From Pinus tabuliformis (taxonomy: Eukaryota > Streptophyta > Pinopsida > Pinales > Pinaceae), in assembly GCA_031772625.1 (NCBI GenBank), contig CM062814.1:826034757-826098756 (forward strand): a stretch of DNA of 64,000 bases, written 5' to 3'. Shown piece by piece: positions 45,555-57,989 of the stretch. The notes under the pieces were generated by a model. The model was not told the origin of the DNA. It saw only the letters and a program-made list of their open reading frames with translations, and did not search any database. The translations under genes and the position numbers were made by a program. The stretch's first letter is position 1. Each line of letters starts with the position of its first letter.

Positions 45555-48500
45555 AAATGGCAACTCCGCTGGGGATCGTGTCTAGTTAGTTTGTTTGTGT
45601 TTCTCTTGTTGTTTGTTTCATAAACACAGAAGTAGCAATCGAACTGCATTTGCCATTATCAAATGCAAAGTAGACACCTGCTACTTCAATCCATTCACTC
45701 GATTTGTTTATGATTTGAACAGCTGATTCACAAATGATCTGATTACCCTTTGTGATAGCTCTTAGACCTCCTTTAAATCCACCCTCTGATCGTGCATTAC
45801 TGATTGCTTTTACTCGGCCAAAATCCATATATTAAACTGCAAACCGTGACCTAGAACCCGGATAGAAGTCTCGTTTCTGCCCCAGCACAGGCATAGTGAA
45901 GAGATTCTGCATTTCAACGCAGTTCCCGAGAGGGCTACCTGCGCTGCAATTCATTTTCTCTGTGTAACAAGTGCGCTGATCAGCCTAGCCCTGTGCAGCT
46001 GAGGTTCTTTGCTTCATTTTTTCAGATTTGTCTCTGATTTTGCAGCCTGTGATCAGTGTGTGTTTGTTTAAAAAACCCTTTTCTTTGCCTTAATTCTGCC
46101 TCCTTTGTACAAAAAGACTGTAGATGTTCTTTGTGTGTTTGTTACATCATTTACAGTTTTCATTGAAAGAGTAGAATATTCATACTGTCGTCCTTGGATT
46201 TAGATCTGTCGCAAGTGTCGATTTTGATCTTAGGAGAAAGTTTATTTGCTGTTGACAGTCAATTATGCTTTTACTTTTGTCTTTGGTTTGAATTTGTCAC
46301 TTTCTAGTGTCGAAACGAGTGTTTATTTCAAAATCATAAAGTGTCGTAATCTTCTCTACCTTTTGATTTCGAAAAGAAGCTTGTTTGTGTTTTTCACTTG
46401 AAAGCAAATTCAGATTTGTACATCAACTTTCTTTTTAGGCATCAATATTAAGAAAGTGAAAACAAATACATGCATATTTGCATTTTCATATTGATAGTCT
46501 GTTTGGCTTGATTTAGGAAAAGCGCATTTACAGTGTGCTCTTTGCTCTTTGAGAAAAGATTGTGTCTTTCTTTTCCCCTTGTAGCTAGGATTTTCATTGC
46601 TGAAAAGAGATAAAAGCTTGCTTATCATCTTTAGATTGCATTTTAGGAATTTCATCTACATCTCGTGGTGATCCCAAAAGGCAAACTTCTAAGAAAGATC
46701 AACTTAAAATAAATTGAATGAATCTAACAACGCTTTGGAACTTAACGCACAACATTTAGAGGTCTAGGCTAGAGACGTATTCCGACATCGTAAAACCTGG
46801 TAACTGTTGTCCTCACTGATGGTTGGGTGATTCCTCCACTTTGAGACGATAAGTGCCAGTACGGACTTGTGCTCCCACGTACCGTCGAGTATATATTGGG
46901 AGACCCCTATAGGCTTAAAACCTTTTATCCATAGGAAGCCGTGTCGGCCGCCCTACTGATCGCAATGCACCGAACACAGCATTCGGGAAGATTGACTGCC
47001 GTACCGTAAAAAGTATTTTGTAGTTTTGCGATTGGTTTGGTACTCCCTCTACCTAGATCTCCAGAGCAGTCCCTTTCGTTCCTTTTCAGACTCCTTAACG
47101 GAAAAGGTCCATCTGAGCACTTGTCACTTCAGGCTCATTAAAAATCGAGGGAGACTAGAGTCATCTTTTGTTTTTTCTCGACTCTTAAAAATTGAAAAAA
47201 CAAGTTGTGTCAAAGCGTCTTAAAATTTATTTTAAACGGAATATTCATACCCTTTTCCTACGTTGATCTTAGGTTGAGAAAATGGAGTCTACCAACCAAG
47301 GAATTCCCCTTAGTGGAAATCCTAGTCCCTTCTCCTCTTGGGGAGATGTTGGTGCACCCCATATGGCCACATTATCGCTTCCAGGACTGACAATTGGCTT
47401 GCCAGTCTGGCTCTTCTCAACCAATGTCGTTCAGAACACCACTATTCCTGAACAATCGAATCAGCAATTAGACGAGTCCAGGGTTGCCCACCAACCTTCT
47501 ATTTCCTCTAATTCTTCCTCTCCTCCTTCCTCTTCGCTTGATGGGGCCGGCAAAGCCAAAAGTCAAGTTCCTAAGGAGAAGAAGGAGAAGAAGAAGAAAG
47601 AGAAGAAGAAGAAGGATCCAAAGGCAAATGGGGGAAAACGAGTGTCGTCTAACGAAAATCCACACACTGCACCGACCAGGCCTAAATCGCCATGTGTCAT
47701 TTGCAAAGGAGACCATTTTCATAGAGATTGTCCTTGCATCCCTCGGATACTAAGGGACTGGTCTCCTCGTTTGCACAATCTGGTGTCATCAACCTCTGAT
47801 GATCATGTTGAAAGCACACCGTCCACTAACGAAAGTGAAGCCCCAGGACAAAGAGGGAAAGCTAGATTTCCCTGTAAACTGTGCGAAGGCAATCATGCCC
47901 TCCACCATTGTCCCTTCTTAGACGAAGCGAAATGTCTCAATCTCCAGTCCGTCCTCCCGATGAGCACGAGTAATTCGGAGGGATATGACTGAAACCCAGG
48001 GGGCATGCGTCCTGGTCTGCTTCGGCAAGAAAACTTCGGGTATAGGGTAGGTTTCCGCGGGAGAATATGACCAGTCTGTACCCCGTCCGTGATTGGAAGA
48101 GGGGTTATTCTAGAATAAGATTCTCTTGTCAAAGTTATGTGAGTTGGCGGGCGTCGTCACTCACCTTTGTTTATCTTGGTAGACACCGCCGAAGAAGTGT
48201 TTTGTTTACACCACGAATAGACCAATCTTTGGGTAACCTGTAAGAGGTAGGCCTTTCCCGATAGAACAAATGTTTTGTTTGCAAATTGAGGGGTAACCTT
48301 GAAACCGTATTTTATACTTGGGGGCATGCAAACCTTTTGGAGTGCAAGCGAGGGGCGGCTATTTATTTTTTTAAATTTTTAGGACCTCTAACCCTTTAAA
48401 CTCGTAGGATTAGTCGTCACCTAACTTGCATAAAGAAAGGATGTGGGGCAAAAATCTAAAAGTTGCCGTTTTATATGAGACATTCTTATCATATGACTGG

Positions 48501-50100
48501 ATTAATCGAGCAGTTTTAGCGCATAGTTCAAGCTCGTTAAAAAATAAACATAAGACATGAGCAAATGTTTCCACCCGCGTTTAAGCTCATTAAAAAATGA
48601 ACTATTCCCCGGTAAATAACCACCATGAATGAAGCATTTCAGCCATTAAAGCCTTGGTCGTGTTTGCACCATCACCTCCACTTTTCCATTGGCCGATCAT
48701 TCACCTCCATTTGATTGTTTACCCATTTTGAGGAACAGTTGCGAAGAGTGATTTCACTAGCCATCCTTGTGACACTGCCGTGATTGGAAAATTCCAACCC
48801 TTACCTGGAATCAGCTGCTACCCATTTTATCACTCGTTCCTCAAAAGACGAGTCTTCTTTAAGCTCTTTTCAACTGACTCGTAAAATATGAAAAGATTGC
48901 CGAGTTTTGGCCTTCCAGCTCGTTAAAGCGACCGGAAGTGCTATCCCTCCTCTAGATTTTAATCTTTTTGGACCTGAGGGATTATTGCACAAAAAGATCG
49001 AGCGCTTGTTTTGTTCGGCTCGTTAAAACTATCGAAAATTCATCCCTTCTGTATTGTTTTATACTTTTTCGGACTTAAGGGATTAGATGACGAAAAAGGA
49101 ATTTCGGAGTTACCTTTACGTACCTTTTCAGACTCTCTAAAAATGAAAAGGACCGAGTTATCTTTGTCGTTAAACTCGTTTAAAAAGATTAATAGCGACA
49201 AACTTGTCTTTAGACGAGAACGAGTTTCACTATCGCTAGGCTCATTAAAACATAGCGATGGGTTTGCCCGAAGGGCAAATTATAGAACAAGCATATGTTA
49301 TCCTCCTCAAGCTTGACAAAAATAAAGAGGTACTGGTCAGCAATGACTGGGGAGAAATTGGGAAGAAACTCAAAGAATCTTTATTGGTAGCAAGTCGCTC
49401 TTGAACATGACACTTCCATTCCGTGCCTAAGTCGGGTTGGGTTGTTTCATTCACCGGTCACATCACCATGGTCACGCCATACCATCAACATTTGGGGTAA
49501 ATGCTACCAATCCATCACATAAGTGTCGCCGACATGTTCAAGAGAAGTCATCTAGAGAAGTCACCCGTATCCCATCCACTACCATACATTATACTTCATT
49601 CCTTCATGACCGCCATCCTGAACCATATATCATCAGATCGTTTTCACCTCCATCAAAATCATTTGCTCCGTTCCGTGTCATTGATGTGGGATTCATCAAG
49701 GCCCTCCTTTGATGGATCGCTTCTTGTCGACATCAGCTCATTATCCAAGAAGTTGATATAGGAACACCCCATTCAGTACTTTGAAGCTTGCATGCCTCAA
49801 TGGCAAGTTTCTCACTTCCGGCGACAGGTATATATCAATGACCTTCGACCGAAAGATTTTGCGTGGTGTTCGACGCCAAGTCCTTTATTCACACCACGTG
49901 AATTGTACTGCAGTACCTTGAGGGTCATCATCATTATCGGTGATTCCTCTCGCGCTTGTTAACAGTTTACATCATCGACTGGTAATCAAGCGATGTCTTT
50001 CCATGTTCGACTTCAAAACATTTCTCACATGGATCGACTTGTACTTCGAGTGAAGATCGGACGAGATTGAAGACCCCGGCCTCATACTTTAGGGGGCAAC
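45555..50100 (+). mobile_element. Internal region 2 (shorter copy)
   Basis: Near-identical in order to 38774-44512 but about 1.2 kb shorter. Has PBS (45558), antisense ORF (45586-45828), leader hairpins (from 47081), the gag-like protein start at 47282 with both zinc knuckles, the 3' hairpin region (to 49259) and a polypurine tract. The protease part is not represented. The open frame 47282-47992 runs past the knuckles into unrelated sequence. Broken. Confidence 0.88.
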
Positions 50101-51137
50101 TGTTATAGACATTTTTGTGCCTTACAGCTCTAAGCATGAAATGTCCATAAACCAAGGGATCCTAAGTCCCTAAAAGTGTTGTTCCTACCCCTAGAGGAAC
50201 AAGGTCAACCAATTACAGCTTCTCCCAGAAGTTCTCCACCAGAAACTGCTCAGAATCAGTCAAATCAGGATCATTTCAGCTGCTCCACTAGCTAGTTGCA
50301 TTGCATAGCACCCCAGTACACTAGCTAGGTGCGTTGCACCTAAATGCACTACCAGGGTGCGCTGAGCGGGAAGTGACAAATGGCAGTGTCATTCCGCGAG
50401 GTGGACAGACAATGGAAGCTTCCAGAATCTTCCCCAATGACACTTGCCTCACTGAGTTCGACCAAGGATGAGTAAGAGGCTCTCAGTCTCCAAGTGGAAG
50501 CAAGAACTGACAAAAAGAAGCCACTAGTCAAAACATAAGCTGACTCATCCTCTTTGCATACATCTATATATGGATCCCTCATCCCAGAGATCCAGAGGCT
50601 TGAATTTTGTACATTGCAGATAATTGCTGTTGGTTTTGAGATAGAGATCAGTGTATTGGGTGATTTATGCTTTGTTGGAGGTGAAGAGGGGATTCCTTTG
50701 CTGGGGGGTTGATGCTGGATCAGGAATCATCGGTTGTAACTCCTCCTGGACCTTCTTGTTATATCAATAAAACTATTTGAGTTTCTCCTACATGCTTGTG
50801 TATCAATGATGTTTTGTTATATTTGCATGTTTAGCTTAAATCTGATCCTAAGCTGTTTATGAATGTAAATCCATGTCTTTGTGTAGTTTTCCTCTTCTGT
50901 GATCTTGCAGGAACTTGGTGAAGCTGGGCAAGTAAGGGAGCAGGTAGCTGGAAGCTGTCAAAGAGGAGAGAGATTGGATCAAAGGACTAACGCAAGACAC
51001 AGGTTGGTTCATCCTATTCCTCTTCGTTTATAGTTCATAAAGAAGAATACGAAAGTAGTTTTCCTTGTTTGTTTCTAAGGTACTGTCGCACCTTAGTGGG
51101 ATAGGGGCGTTCTGAGTAGACACTTTTCCCGTTAACA
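50101..51137 (+). mobile_element. LTR 3
   Basis: TGTTATAG...GTTAACA, followed at once by the CCTTG duplication and the resumed tandem unit. Carries a shorter form of the palindrome seen in LTR 1 and LTR 2. Confidence 0.92.
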
Positions 51138-52106
51138 CCTTGCACTCTTATCTTGGTTTTAATTTCTTCAACATCTTTCTCAACCTCTGTCAAGAAACAT
51201 GGTATTGCAAATCTATGTTTCTACTATAGCCATGAGTTGAAACCTTTTTGTTGGTTGTTTCAATATAGGACTAGAGGTGGTCTTTCCTCTTCTAGGCCTG
51301 TCCTTATGTGCAGATCGTGGCTATGTTTCCCTTGCCCCCTCTCTTTGTTGTTGGCCATATTTATATCAGAATGCAGAGCCCACAAAATTTTCTACCCTAT
51401 GCACGCAATCCCCCGACCAGAGTTTTGTGTCCAATTCCATCACACCAAACCCCATCTCTCCCCTTTGTTTTCAGTTAGGAGAATGAACCAACAGATATGA
51501 GAATAAAGAATGAACTAGAAACTGTGAAGTCTAACCAATATCACTTATATATGCTCCACTTCTAGTTCTAACCATTCAATAAGATTGCTATGATAAATCC
51601 TTGCTTTGCCATTATTAACAAGGTTGGAACTTGTCCTGTGACACGAGGCAGTGCTTTGTGGTATAACTGCCTTATCCTTCTCTTGTTCCCTTTCCACACG
51701 TTGTTCATGTTCACCACCTCTTGATGCCTCTCAGATGTACATCCTTTCTTATGTCCATCATGCCTCCTTGACACCCCATCCCTCGACCCCTTTGAAACCC
51801 TTAAATAAGATCTCTTCAATTGATATAAAATGGCTTATTTGAGGTATTTTCCCATTTTAATCATTAATTTGGAGTTGGTAAATTTTCTCTTACACGCATG
51901 ATAACCTTATGTTTCTCTTCAATTTATTTTCTTTGAATTCCATTCATTGCGAGTTCACAATGGTGTTGACCACTCTGAGCTAGAATTTTTGAGTGAAGGA
52001 TGCCCTCTCCTTCAGAAACCATAGTCTTACACAAATTTTCCTTCGGGATGGTGATGGTCGTTCTCATCAACAACTGACATGATTTATTTTCTGGAGCATT
52101 GTTGAT
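51138..52106 (+). repeat. Tandem unit 2, right part
   Basis: Aligns with 32422-33391 of unit 1 (CTCTTATCTTGG onward to GTTGAT) and ends the duplication. No gene recognised; open frames are shared with unit 1 but diverge in sense and length. Confidence 0.75.
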
Positions 52107-52253
52107 CTTTTTGGGTAGCAGTCTCTTCAACATATTTGTCTCGATGCTTAACTTCATACTCTCTCACATGGAAATGGCTTCTAATGGCATTTATGATGAC
52201 ACATTTATGGTGCTACTTTCTTCCTTTGTGCAGGTTTTGTTCTTCCACAAACT

Positions 52254-52476
52254 AAACTCATACCTTCTACTGTGCAGAATGCTCTTCACAAGCAGTCTAC
52301 AAACCCCACAAATTGAAATTCCACGAGCTTGTAGAACCAAATATTGCTTTGATAATTTCAGAGTTGAACTCACACCTTCTACTATACAGGATGCTCTTCA
52401 CAAGTGGTCTACAGACCTCACAAATTAAATTTCCACGAGTTTGCAGAACCAAATATTGCTTTAATAATTTCAGAGC
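52254..52476 (+). repeat. 113-bp tandem repeat, two copies
   Basis: Units start at 52254 and 52367 (AACTCAYACCTTCTACTRTRCAG) and end TTCAGAG. Each has CTCTTCACAAG, CACGAG and AACCAAATATTGCTTT in the same places. Non-coding. Confidence 0.7.
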
Positions 52477-52479
52477 ACA

Positions 52480-54690
52480 CATGGACATGAGAAGAGGTCT
52501 ATTTAGTCATTTCAATGGTTATCCATTAATAAGTAAATATTTACCATTGTTACAAGACTTGGCAAAAAAATTGATGGAAGAGTAAGATTGGGAAAAAATT
52601 ACCTAGTACAAAGTATTAAAAAATGCACAAATTTTGAGCTGAGCATAAATCAAGAGAAAAACAAAGTAGAAAAGGAGTAGCATTGTAATCTGTATAGCAG
52701 TAGCATACCTTATGCAAATATTTAGAGATGCACTTGACACATATGGTTTCAAGATATAGATCAACAAAGGGGTGCTTAAGAATAAAAACATTAAGAAAAG
52801 GTTGGAAATGAAATGATCAACGAAAGGAGAGGACAATCCTTCCAATTAATCCTGAAGTTGAATTTCTAAGTAAGGTTAGGGTTTTTCTAGGGCACAAATT
52901 GCCTAGGGTAGATGACGTATATCCTATTAGGGCAATTTGTAAATTTGACCACACTATGGGCATCTTGGATTACAGTTCATCTGCATATTCACTATCATAT
53001 ATGTCAATTACTCCTTATCTAGTAGGATCATCAACAACTACTCTTGCTCCATCATTTTCATCTACAAAATTAAGGGTAGAAAGCATTTCATGACCATTCA
53101 AAGAATCAATCGTTACTCTAGAAAATCCATCTTCATTTTCTATTGGTGAAGTTGTAGTTTCAGGAGCACAAGGTCCATTTCTAAGCACTTCAACAAGTTT
53201 CAATTTCTCTGAAAGTGAGGAAAATCATTTGTTTAAGAAGTCAAATCAAGTTTCTATCCTCACAAATGGGATTGCAAAAGAAGAGGGAATTCCCATTTGA
53301 AATTGAAGGTATCATGTGATCAAATGCTAATGGTTGTCACTGGAGCCTTTTGAAAAATAATCAATATGTTTTACATCTCTTATATCTCTATGAGCCCATT
53401 TTGCACATATCCCACAATCATGGCATTCTGTCAAACAATTTCCATGCATAATATACTTTCCCTTTTTGAAACAATCTTGTTATCATGAATAACGACCTAT
53501 TAGTCTCATGAATAAACCTTTCCCTCACAAAGTTTTTGAATTCTACCAAAGTAGAGTTGTGCACTTTCTCGAATTTACTTGTAAATGCAAATTTGATCTA
53601 ACTGGATTTTAGATATTTCACCACTCTTTTAGATCTTGAGATGACATTTACTTGTACTCATTTGCTTATATCTATGCTTGAATATGTTATTTTTTGTGAT
53701 GATCCAATCTTGAGGGTGTGATTCTAGTAATTGCTTCAAACAATGGTGGTTGTTGGCTTTGGTGGTTACAATGGAAATCATATCTCCTAGCCAATTTTTT
53801 TTTTTTTAATACAAAACTACATCAACATCCCCACTGCTTACATTATATTTTATTTCTTACTATTGTTTACCATGTAGCTTGTACTAGTACTAATATGATT
53901 TTTTATATTGTTGTACCATCTAGCTTGTACCAGTGCTAATATGATTTTTTATATTTGTATGCAAGCATCATGTTTTTATGGTTTTTTATATTCCTATGCA
54001 GTGAACAACATTGCCTCCTGCACCTAAAACTTATATGTTTTTTTTTTATTTATATTTGTATGCAGACAACATATGCTTTTATGATTAATCCATTATGTAT
54101 CTTGGCTAGGATGTATTAATTTGGGTACAAGGTACTATTATGTGCCTTGGGCATGAGGTGCCATTATTTTCTAGTTTTGGTCCCAAGATTTCGTTATATA
54201 TATGTTTAGTATCATGTGCTGCCATTTTTGAAAGAATGGATTGTTGGACAATTTTGACTTCATATGGTTCTTTCTTTGGACATGCATTAACTTTGTTCAT
54301 GATTTTTTTTTGAATAACATTGTATTATATTCAAGATTTGTTTTTTTTTACATGTCGATGTATTGAACCATTAAACAAGAAATTCGACATGTTTGGAGGA
54401 ATTTTTTCTTTTATTATGGAATGCATCTATCAAAAAATAGAATTTTGTATCTATGTTAATTTAACATAATTACCATCTTGCAATAAACAATTTGAAATGT
54501 TTCTTTATATGTGGCTACACTCTCCTTGAAATGATTGAATAAAATTGGCAATGGCAAGCCAATAATAAAATAGTAAGTATTCTTGTTTTGTGTTTGGGCA
54601 TAGGTTCATTAACCAAAGAACAATTAGATTATAAATATAATTTCTTAAGTACATTAATAAATTTTATATAGCTAAAAGCCATATAGTTCT
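52480..54690. other. Unassigned sequence with weak coding traces
   Basis: 52880-53310 has open frames on both strands (minus 53203-53015 starts MKLVEVLRNGPCAPETTTSP) that might be an exon or copia-linker debris. 53340-53480 minus reads ECHDCGICAKWAHRDIRDV, a cysteine- and histidine-rich run. No family recognised. From 53,500 on the sequence is AT-rich with short direct repeats such as CTTGTACYAGTRCTAATATG at about 53879 and 53923. Confidence 0.3.
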
Positions 54691-54699
54691 AATTGCAAG

Positions 54700-55060
54700 G
54701 TTGGAATTTTCTAATAGTTTATTAAACAACATAATACTACATAATAATAACAATAACAATAACAATAACAATAAAAATAGTTCAATAACATAACAATATA
54801 TAACATGCCATAACAATAAGAATAATACGAAGTATATAACATTTAACAATAATATATAACAATAAGAAATATAAGAAATATCATAATGTAATATAAGAAA
54901 TATGCAACCATACTTTTAAGAAATATAATAACATAATAAGAAATATAACATAACATTTAACATCTAGTTCATATGCGAAATATAACATATAACATATAAC
55001 AATTTAACAATATATATAACATAAGAATAACAATGCAACAATATAACAAGAAATATAATC
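54700..55060. repeat. AACAAT/ATAACA low-complexity tract
   Basis: Runs of (ATAACA), (AACAAT) and ATAAGAAATAT with no clean period. Low-complexity AT-rich DNA. Confidence 0.7.
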
Positions 55061-55254
55061 TAACAAAGCTTAATTAACCACATGTATATATATATAATGG
55101 AATTGATATACAGAGAAAAAAAAATTCCAAAATGTACAAGTCTTTGTTTCCTTAAATTCAAGACAACATAATACATAGGCTATAAATTTATGGTCCAATA
55201 TGGTAACTATCTAGGAAAAAATAACTACATTTAATATAATTTCATGTGTTCCAT

Positions 55255-55788
55255 TCACATGAAATGTGTTAGTGGAAAATTTTCAAGAATGGTATCATGA
55301 TATTTTATCGATAATTTCCATTGTCGTAGCTTTTTTCTACTCTTCACTTCTTTCAACTGCAACCGAGCTGCTATGACCAAATGACTATATTGGGAACATA
55401 TAACATCTGGCTGGTAGTCTTGAAAAATAATGTGGTCTTTACATTTCTTTACTTCAAAGAAATGCCCCAATAACATCACTGAACCAACTGGATATGTATA
55501 ATTTGAAGGATCTTTATACTCTCGTAACAATGTGTTTTTCAACTTAGTGCATTGCAATAAATAATAATGCACTTTCTTTGGATTATCTTATGGTGCAATG
55601 ACAACAAATACATCACCTTCTCTAACCATATCAGAAAGACGATCATAATCCTTGTCAATAACAACCACTTCATTATCCATCTCCTCATCAGTGAACTTTG
55701 GAAGTGGGGGAAATTGTATCACTTCTTCATGTATCCATGGTTTGACATATTTGTTATTGTGGCTCACACACTCAATGGTGGAGTCCAT
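55255..55788 (-). pseudogene. Unrecognised protein remnant
   Basis: Two open stretches (55788-55588 and 55572-55255) read in succession on the minus strand. They contain KFTDEEMDNEVVVIDKDYDR, VREGDVFVVIAP, then SNYTYPVGSVMLLGHFFEV, DHIIFQDYQPDVICSQYSHL and AARLQLKEVKSRKKL. The regular mix of hydrophobic and charged residues looks like true protein. Unknown to me; possibly a host-derived or DNA-transposon-borne protein conserved in this plant group. It is interrupted, so I call it broken. Confidence 0.4.
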
Positions 55789-55839
55789 ATCATTAATACA
55801 CGCAGGACAAAAGCAAGAGTACTTTCATTTTTGAATTGA

Positions 55840-56893
55840 GGATATATTTATATTTATTAATTGAGGATATAACATTGCATAACAACATGTACACACACTA
55901 TATATACACAACACCACATGCACACAACATCACAGATGAAACATGTACAACATATACAATATATGCACAATAGTAGTACCACACATCCAAAACCACACTG
56001 TACCAAGCAACCTTGCTTCCAGTGTCTCTCTGCCATCCATGCTTATCCTAGCATGTTGCACATCGCGTTGTTTTCATTTTGTTGATGCATCTCTTAGCAT
56101 TAGCCTATCCATAACATAAACATAGACATAATATAATCGCATAATATCAATTCATATCCACATGATACTGACCTCAAAGATCTGTTAGGGTACTCTTCCC
56201 ACTTGATTCCTCATGAACCAGGAATCTCTTCATGTCATTCACTTGCATAAGCAATCATTCCTCCACAAGAACGATTCCTGATGACCTTGTTAGATAGTGA
56301 CGTAGATACATACATACATACATACATATATATAACATTAGCACAAAACAATCATGATCTCATCAGAAAACAACATACCTACATACATACATGTATACAT
56401 ATATGTACATCGAAATAATCATGATCACGACATAATTACCAGATATCATAAGGTCAAGGTTAAGAGAACTTCCTTTATCCGTGCAACACATGTACAACAT
56501 CGAGAACAACAATTTACACCAATGAACCCAACAAACCCAACTAGTTGTTATACACTTGCCTTCAATTGCCCTTATACATGCACTGAGCTTCATCTAGGCC
56601 TTACATCACTTGTTGGGTTTCATTTAACTCTCCCTGGGCTCCATTAACTTTCCTCTTTCCCAAACAATTCCCCAGACCCCAAACATAAAAGGCAAGACAA
56701 GAAACAAACAATAAGAAAACCATGGCAAACCAACAACAATACGACACCATAACCAAAGTGGCATGGCCATGCACAAGACGCAAAAAAAACCACAATCAAG
56801 CACAAAAAATAACCAAAATACCAAAAACACAAGACTAACAACAGACACCATGGCTCAATCCCAATGGTTCCTAATACTTCCAAGGGAAGGCTC
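55840..56893. other. Non-coding flank of the chromovirus
   Basis: AC- and CAT-rich sequence with CATA microsatellites (56309-56335 and 56377-56395). Overlapping minus frames at 56600-56880 are hydrophobic, in three frames at once, and look like composition effects. No gene supported. Confidence 0.4.
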
Positions 56894-57226
56894 TGTTAGG
56901 CCTCTATAATACTAGTGATTCCCCCATTACTATTGTCATTGTATCCCTTATTGTTATTATTGTGCCCCTATTGTCCCCATATTGTTATTAGTATGCCCCA
57001 TAGAAACCCACTATTGTTATTTTTGAGCCCTTATGTTATTATGGTTATGTCGGCTTGATTATATTGTGACCCCTTAGATTCCTATATATAGAAGGGAGGT
57101 TTAGTCATTTGTATCATCCAAGAATTGTTCATTTGTGTAATGTAAAGGAGGTTTCCCCCTCGAAGAGGCTGAATTATAAGGCGTTTATCTATCTTTTCTA
57201 TCTTTTTGTGAGCTGGTTTCCTAACA
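56894..57226 (+). mobile_element. 5' LTR of the chromovirus
   Basis: 333 bp, TGTTAGG...CCTAACA (7-bp inverted ends). CTATATATAGAAGG (near 57080) is a good TATA box. Confidence 0.93.
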
Positions 57227-57227
57227 T

Positions 57228-57240
57228 TGGTATCAGAGCT
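57228..57240 (+). other. Primer binding site, initiator tRNA-Met
   Basis: TGGTATCAGAGCT one base after the LTR. Confidence 0.9.
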
Positions 57241-57989
57241 TTGGATTCTAGGGTTTCACTACTCCAAACAGGTCATTGTGGAATTTTCGCTATAACTTTT
57301 TTTCTACATCATTTTAGAAGCTACAAAAAAACCCCATTTGAGCCAAAGTAGTTCTGAACTTTGGGTCTAAATTTCAGAGCTTGTCTCGCTATATTTACGG
57401 AGATATGATCTAAGGAAGTTAGGGTTTTTACAGACTCCCGAATTACATTACAAACAGGTGACTTGGGGAAAATCATCATAATTTTTGTTTTGAGCATCAG
57501 ATTGAAATTTCGTAAGAAGTTTTAGAAAGAAGACGGCCTTTGGTTTTCTATGTATTAGTTTCAGTTACTAAGGTCAAAACAGTGACACATGGCACGTCGT
57601 ACAAGTTCGCTCTACTGAACTAGTCTGTAATCAGGCCATCGTGGGAGTTTTGGCATAACTCTTCCTTGGAGAATCCAATCTTGATCAGAATTACGGGGTT
57701 AGAAAGAGGACTGAAAGGGATACCGTAGGACAAGATTTAAGATATTTGAGATCCGCAGTTACAGAGATACAATAGATTCAATATCAAACTCTTACAAAGT
57801 GAAAAAAATGTGTGTAGTTTTTTTTTTTTTTTTATATTTTGCATAAGATTGATTTGAAAAATTAGTTTGAAGGAATTCAAAGGGAATAATGAAGAATTAT
57901 TAGCATTAATTAATGCCTCAAAGAAAGAAGATAGAAACACCTAGTAAGCAACTTGAAAGCTCTAGTATGACTCGTGAAGAAGAGGAAAA
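57241..57989 (+). other. Chromovirus leader
   Basis: Untranslated leader between PBS and gag; a T run near 57820. No other signal. Confidence 0.5.

Larger units (their letters stand above)
37733..51137 (+). mobile_element. Three-LTR tandem array of a non-autonomous gypsy-type element
   Basis: LTR, internal, LTR, internal, LTR in the same direction, flanked as a whole by CCTTG (37728-37732 and 51138-51142); tandem unit 1 shows the empty site with one CCTTG at 32422-32426. The LTRs are about 1.04 kb. The PBS is of the tRNA-Arg-like type used by Ogre/Tat gypsy elements. Internal regions carry a knuckle-rich gag-like protein and a protease remnant but no RT, RNase H or integrase. By hand LTR1 and LTR2 differ at about 20 sites and LTR2 and LTR3 at about 13, so this is fairly young on conifer time scales. 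Such arrays arise by unequal exchange between LTRs. Both internals are broken; the second is shorter. Confidence 0.9.

Noticed and set aside
56600-56883. Membrane protein on the minus strand
   Set aside because: Three overlapping frames are all hydrophobic, an effect of AC-rich composition on the plus strand.
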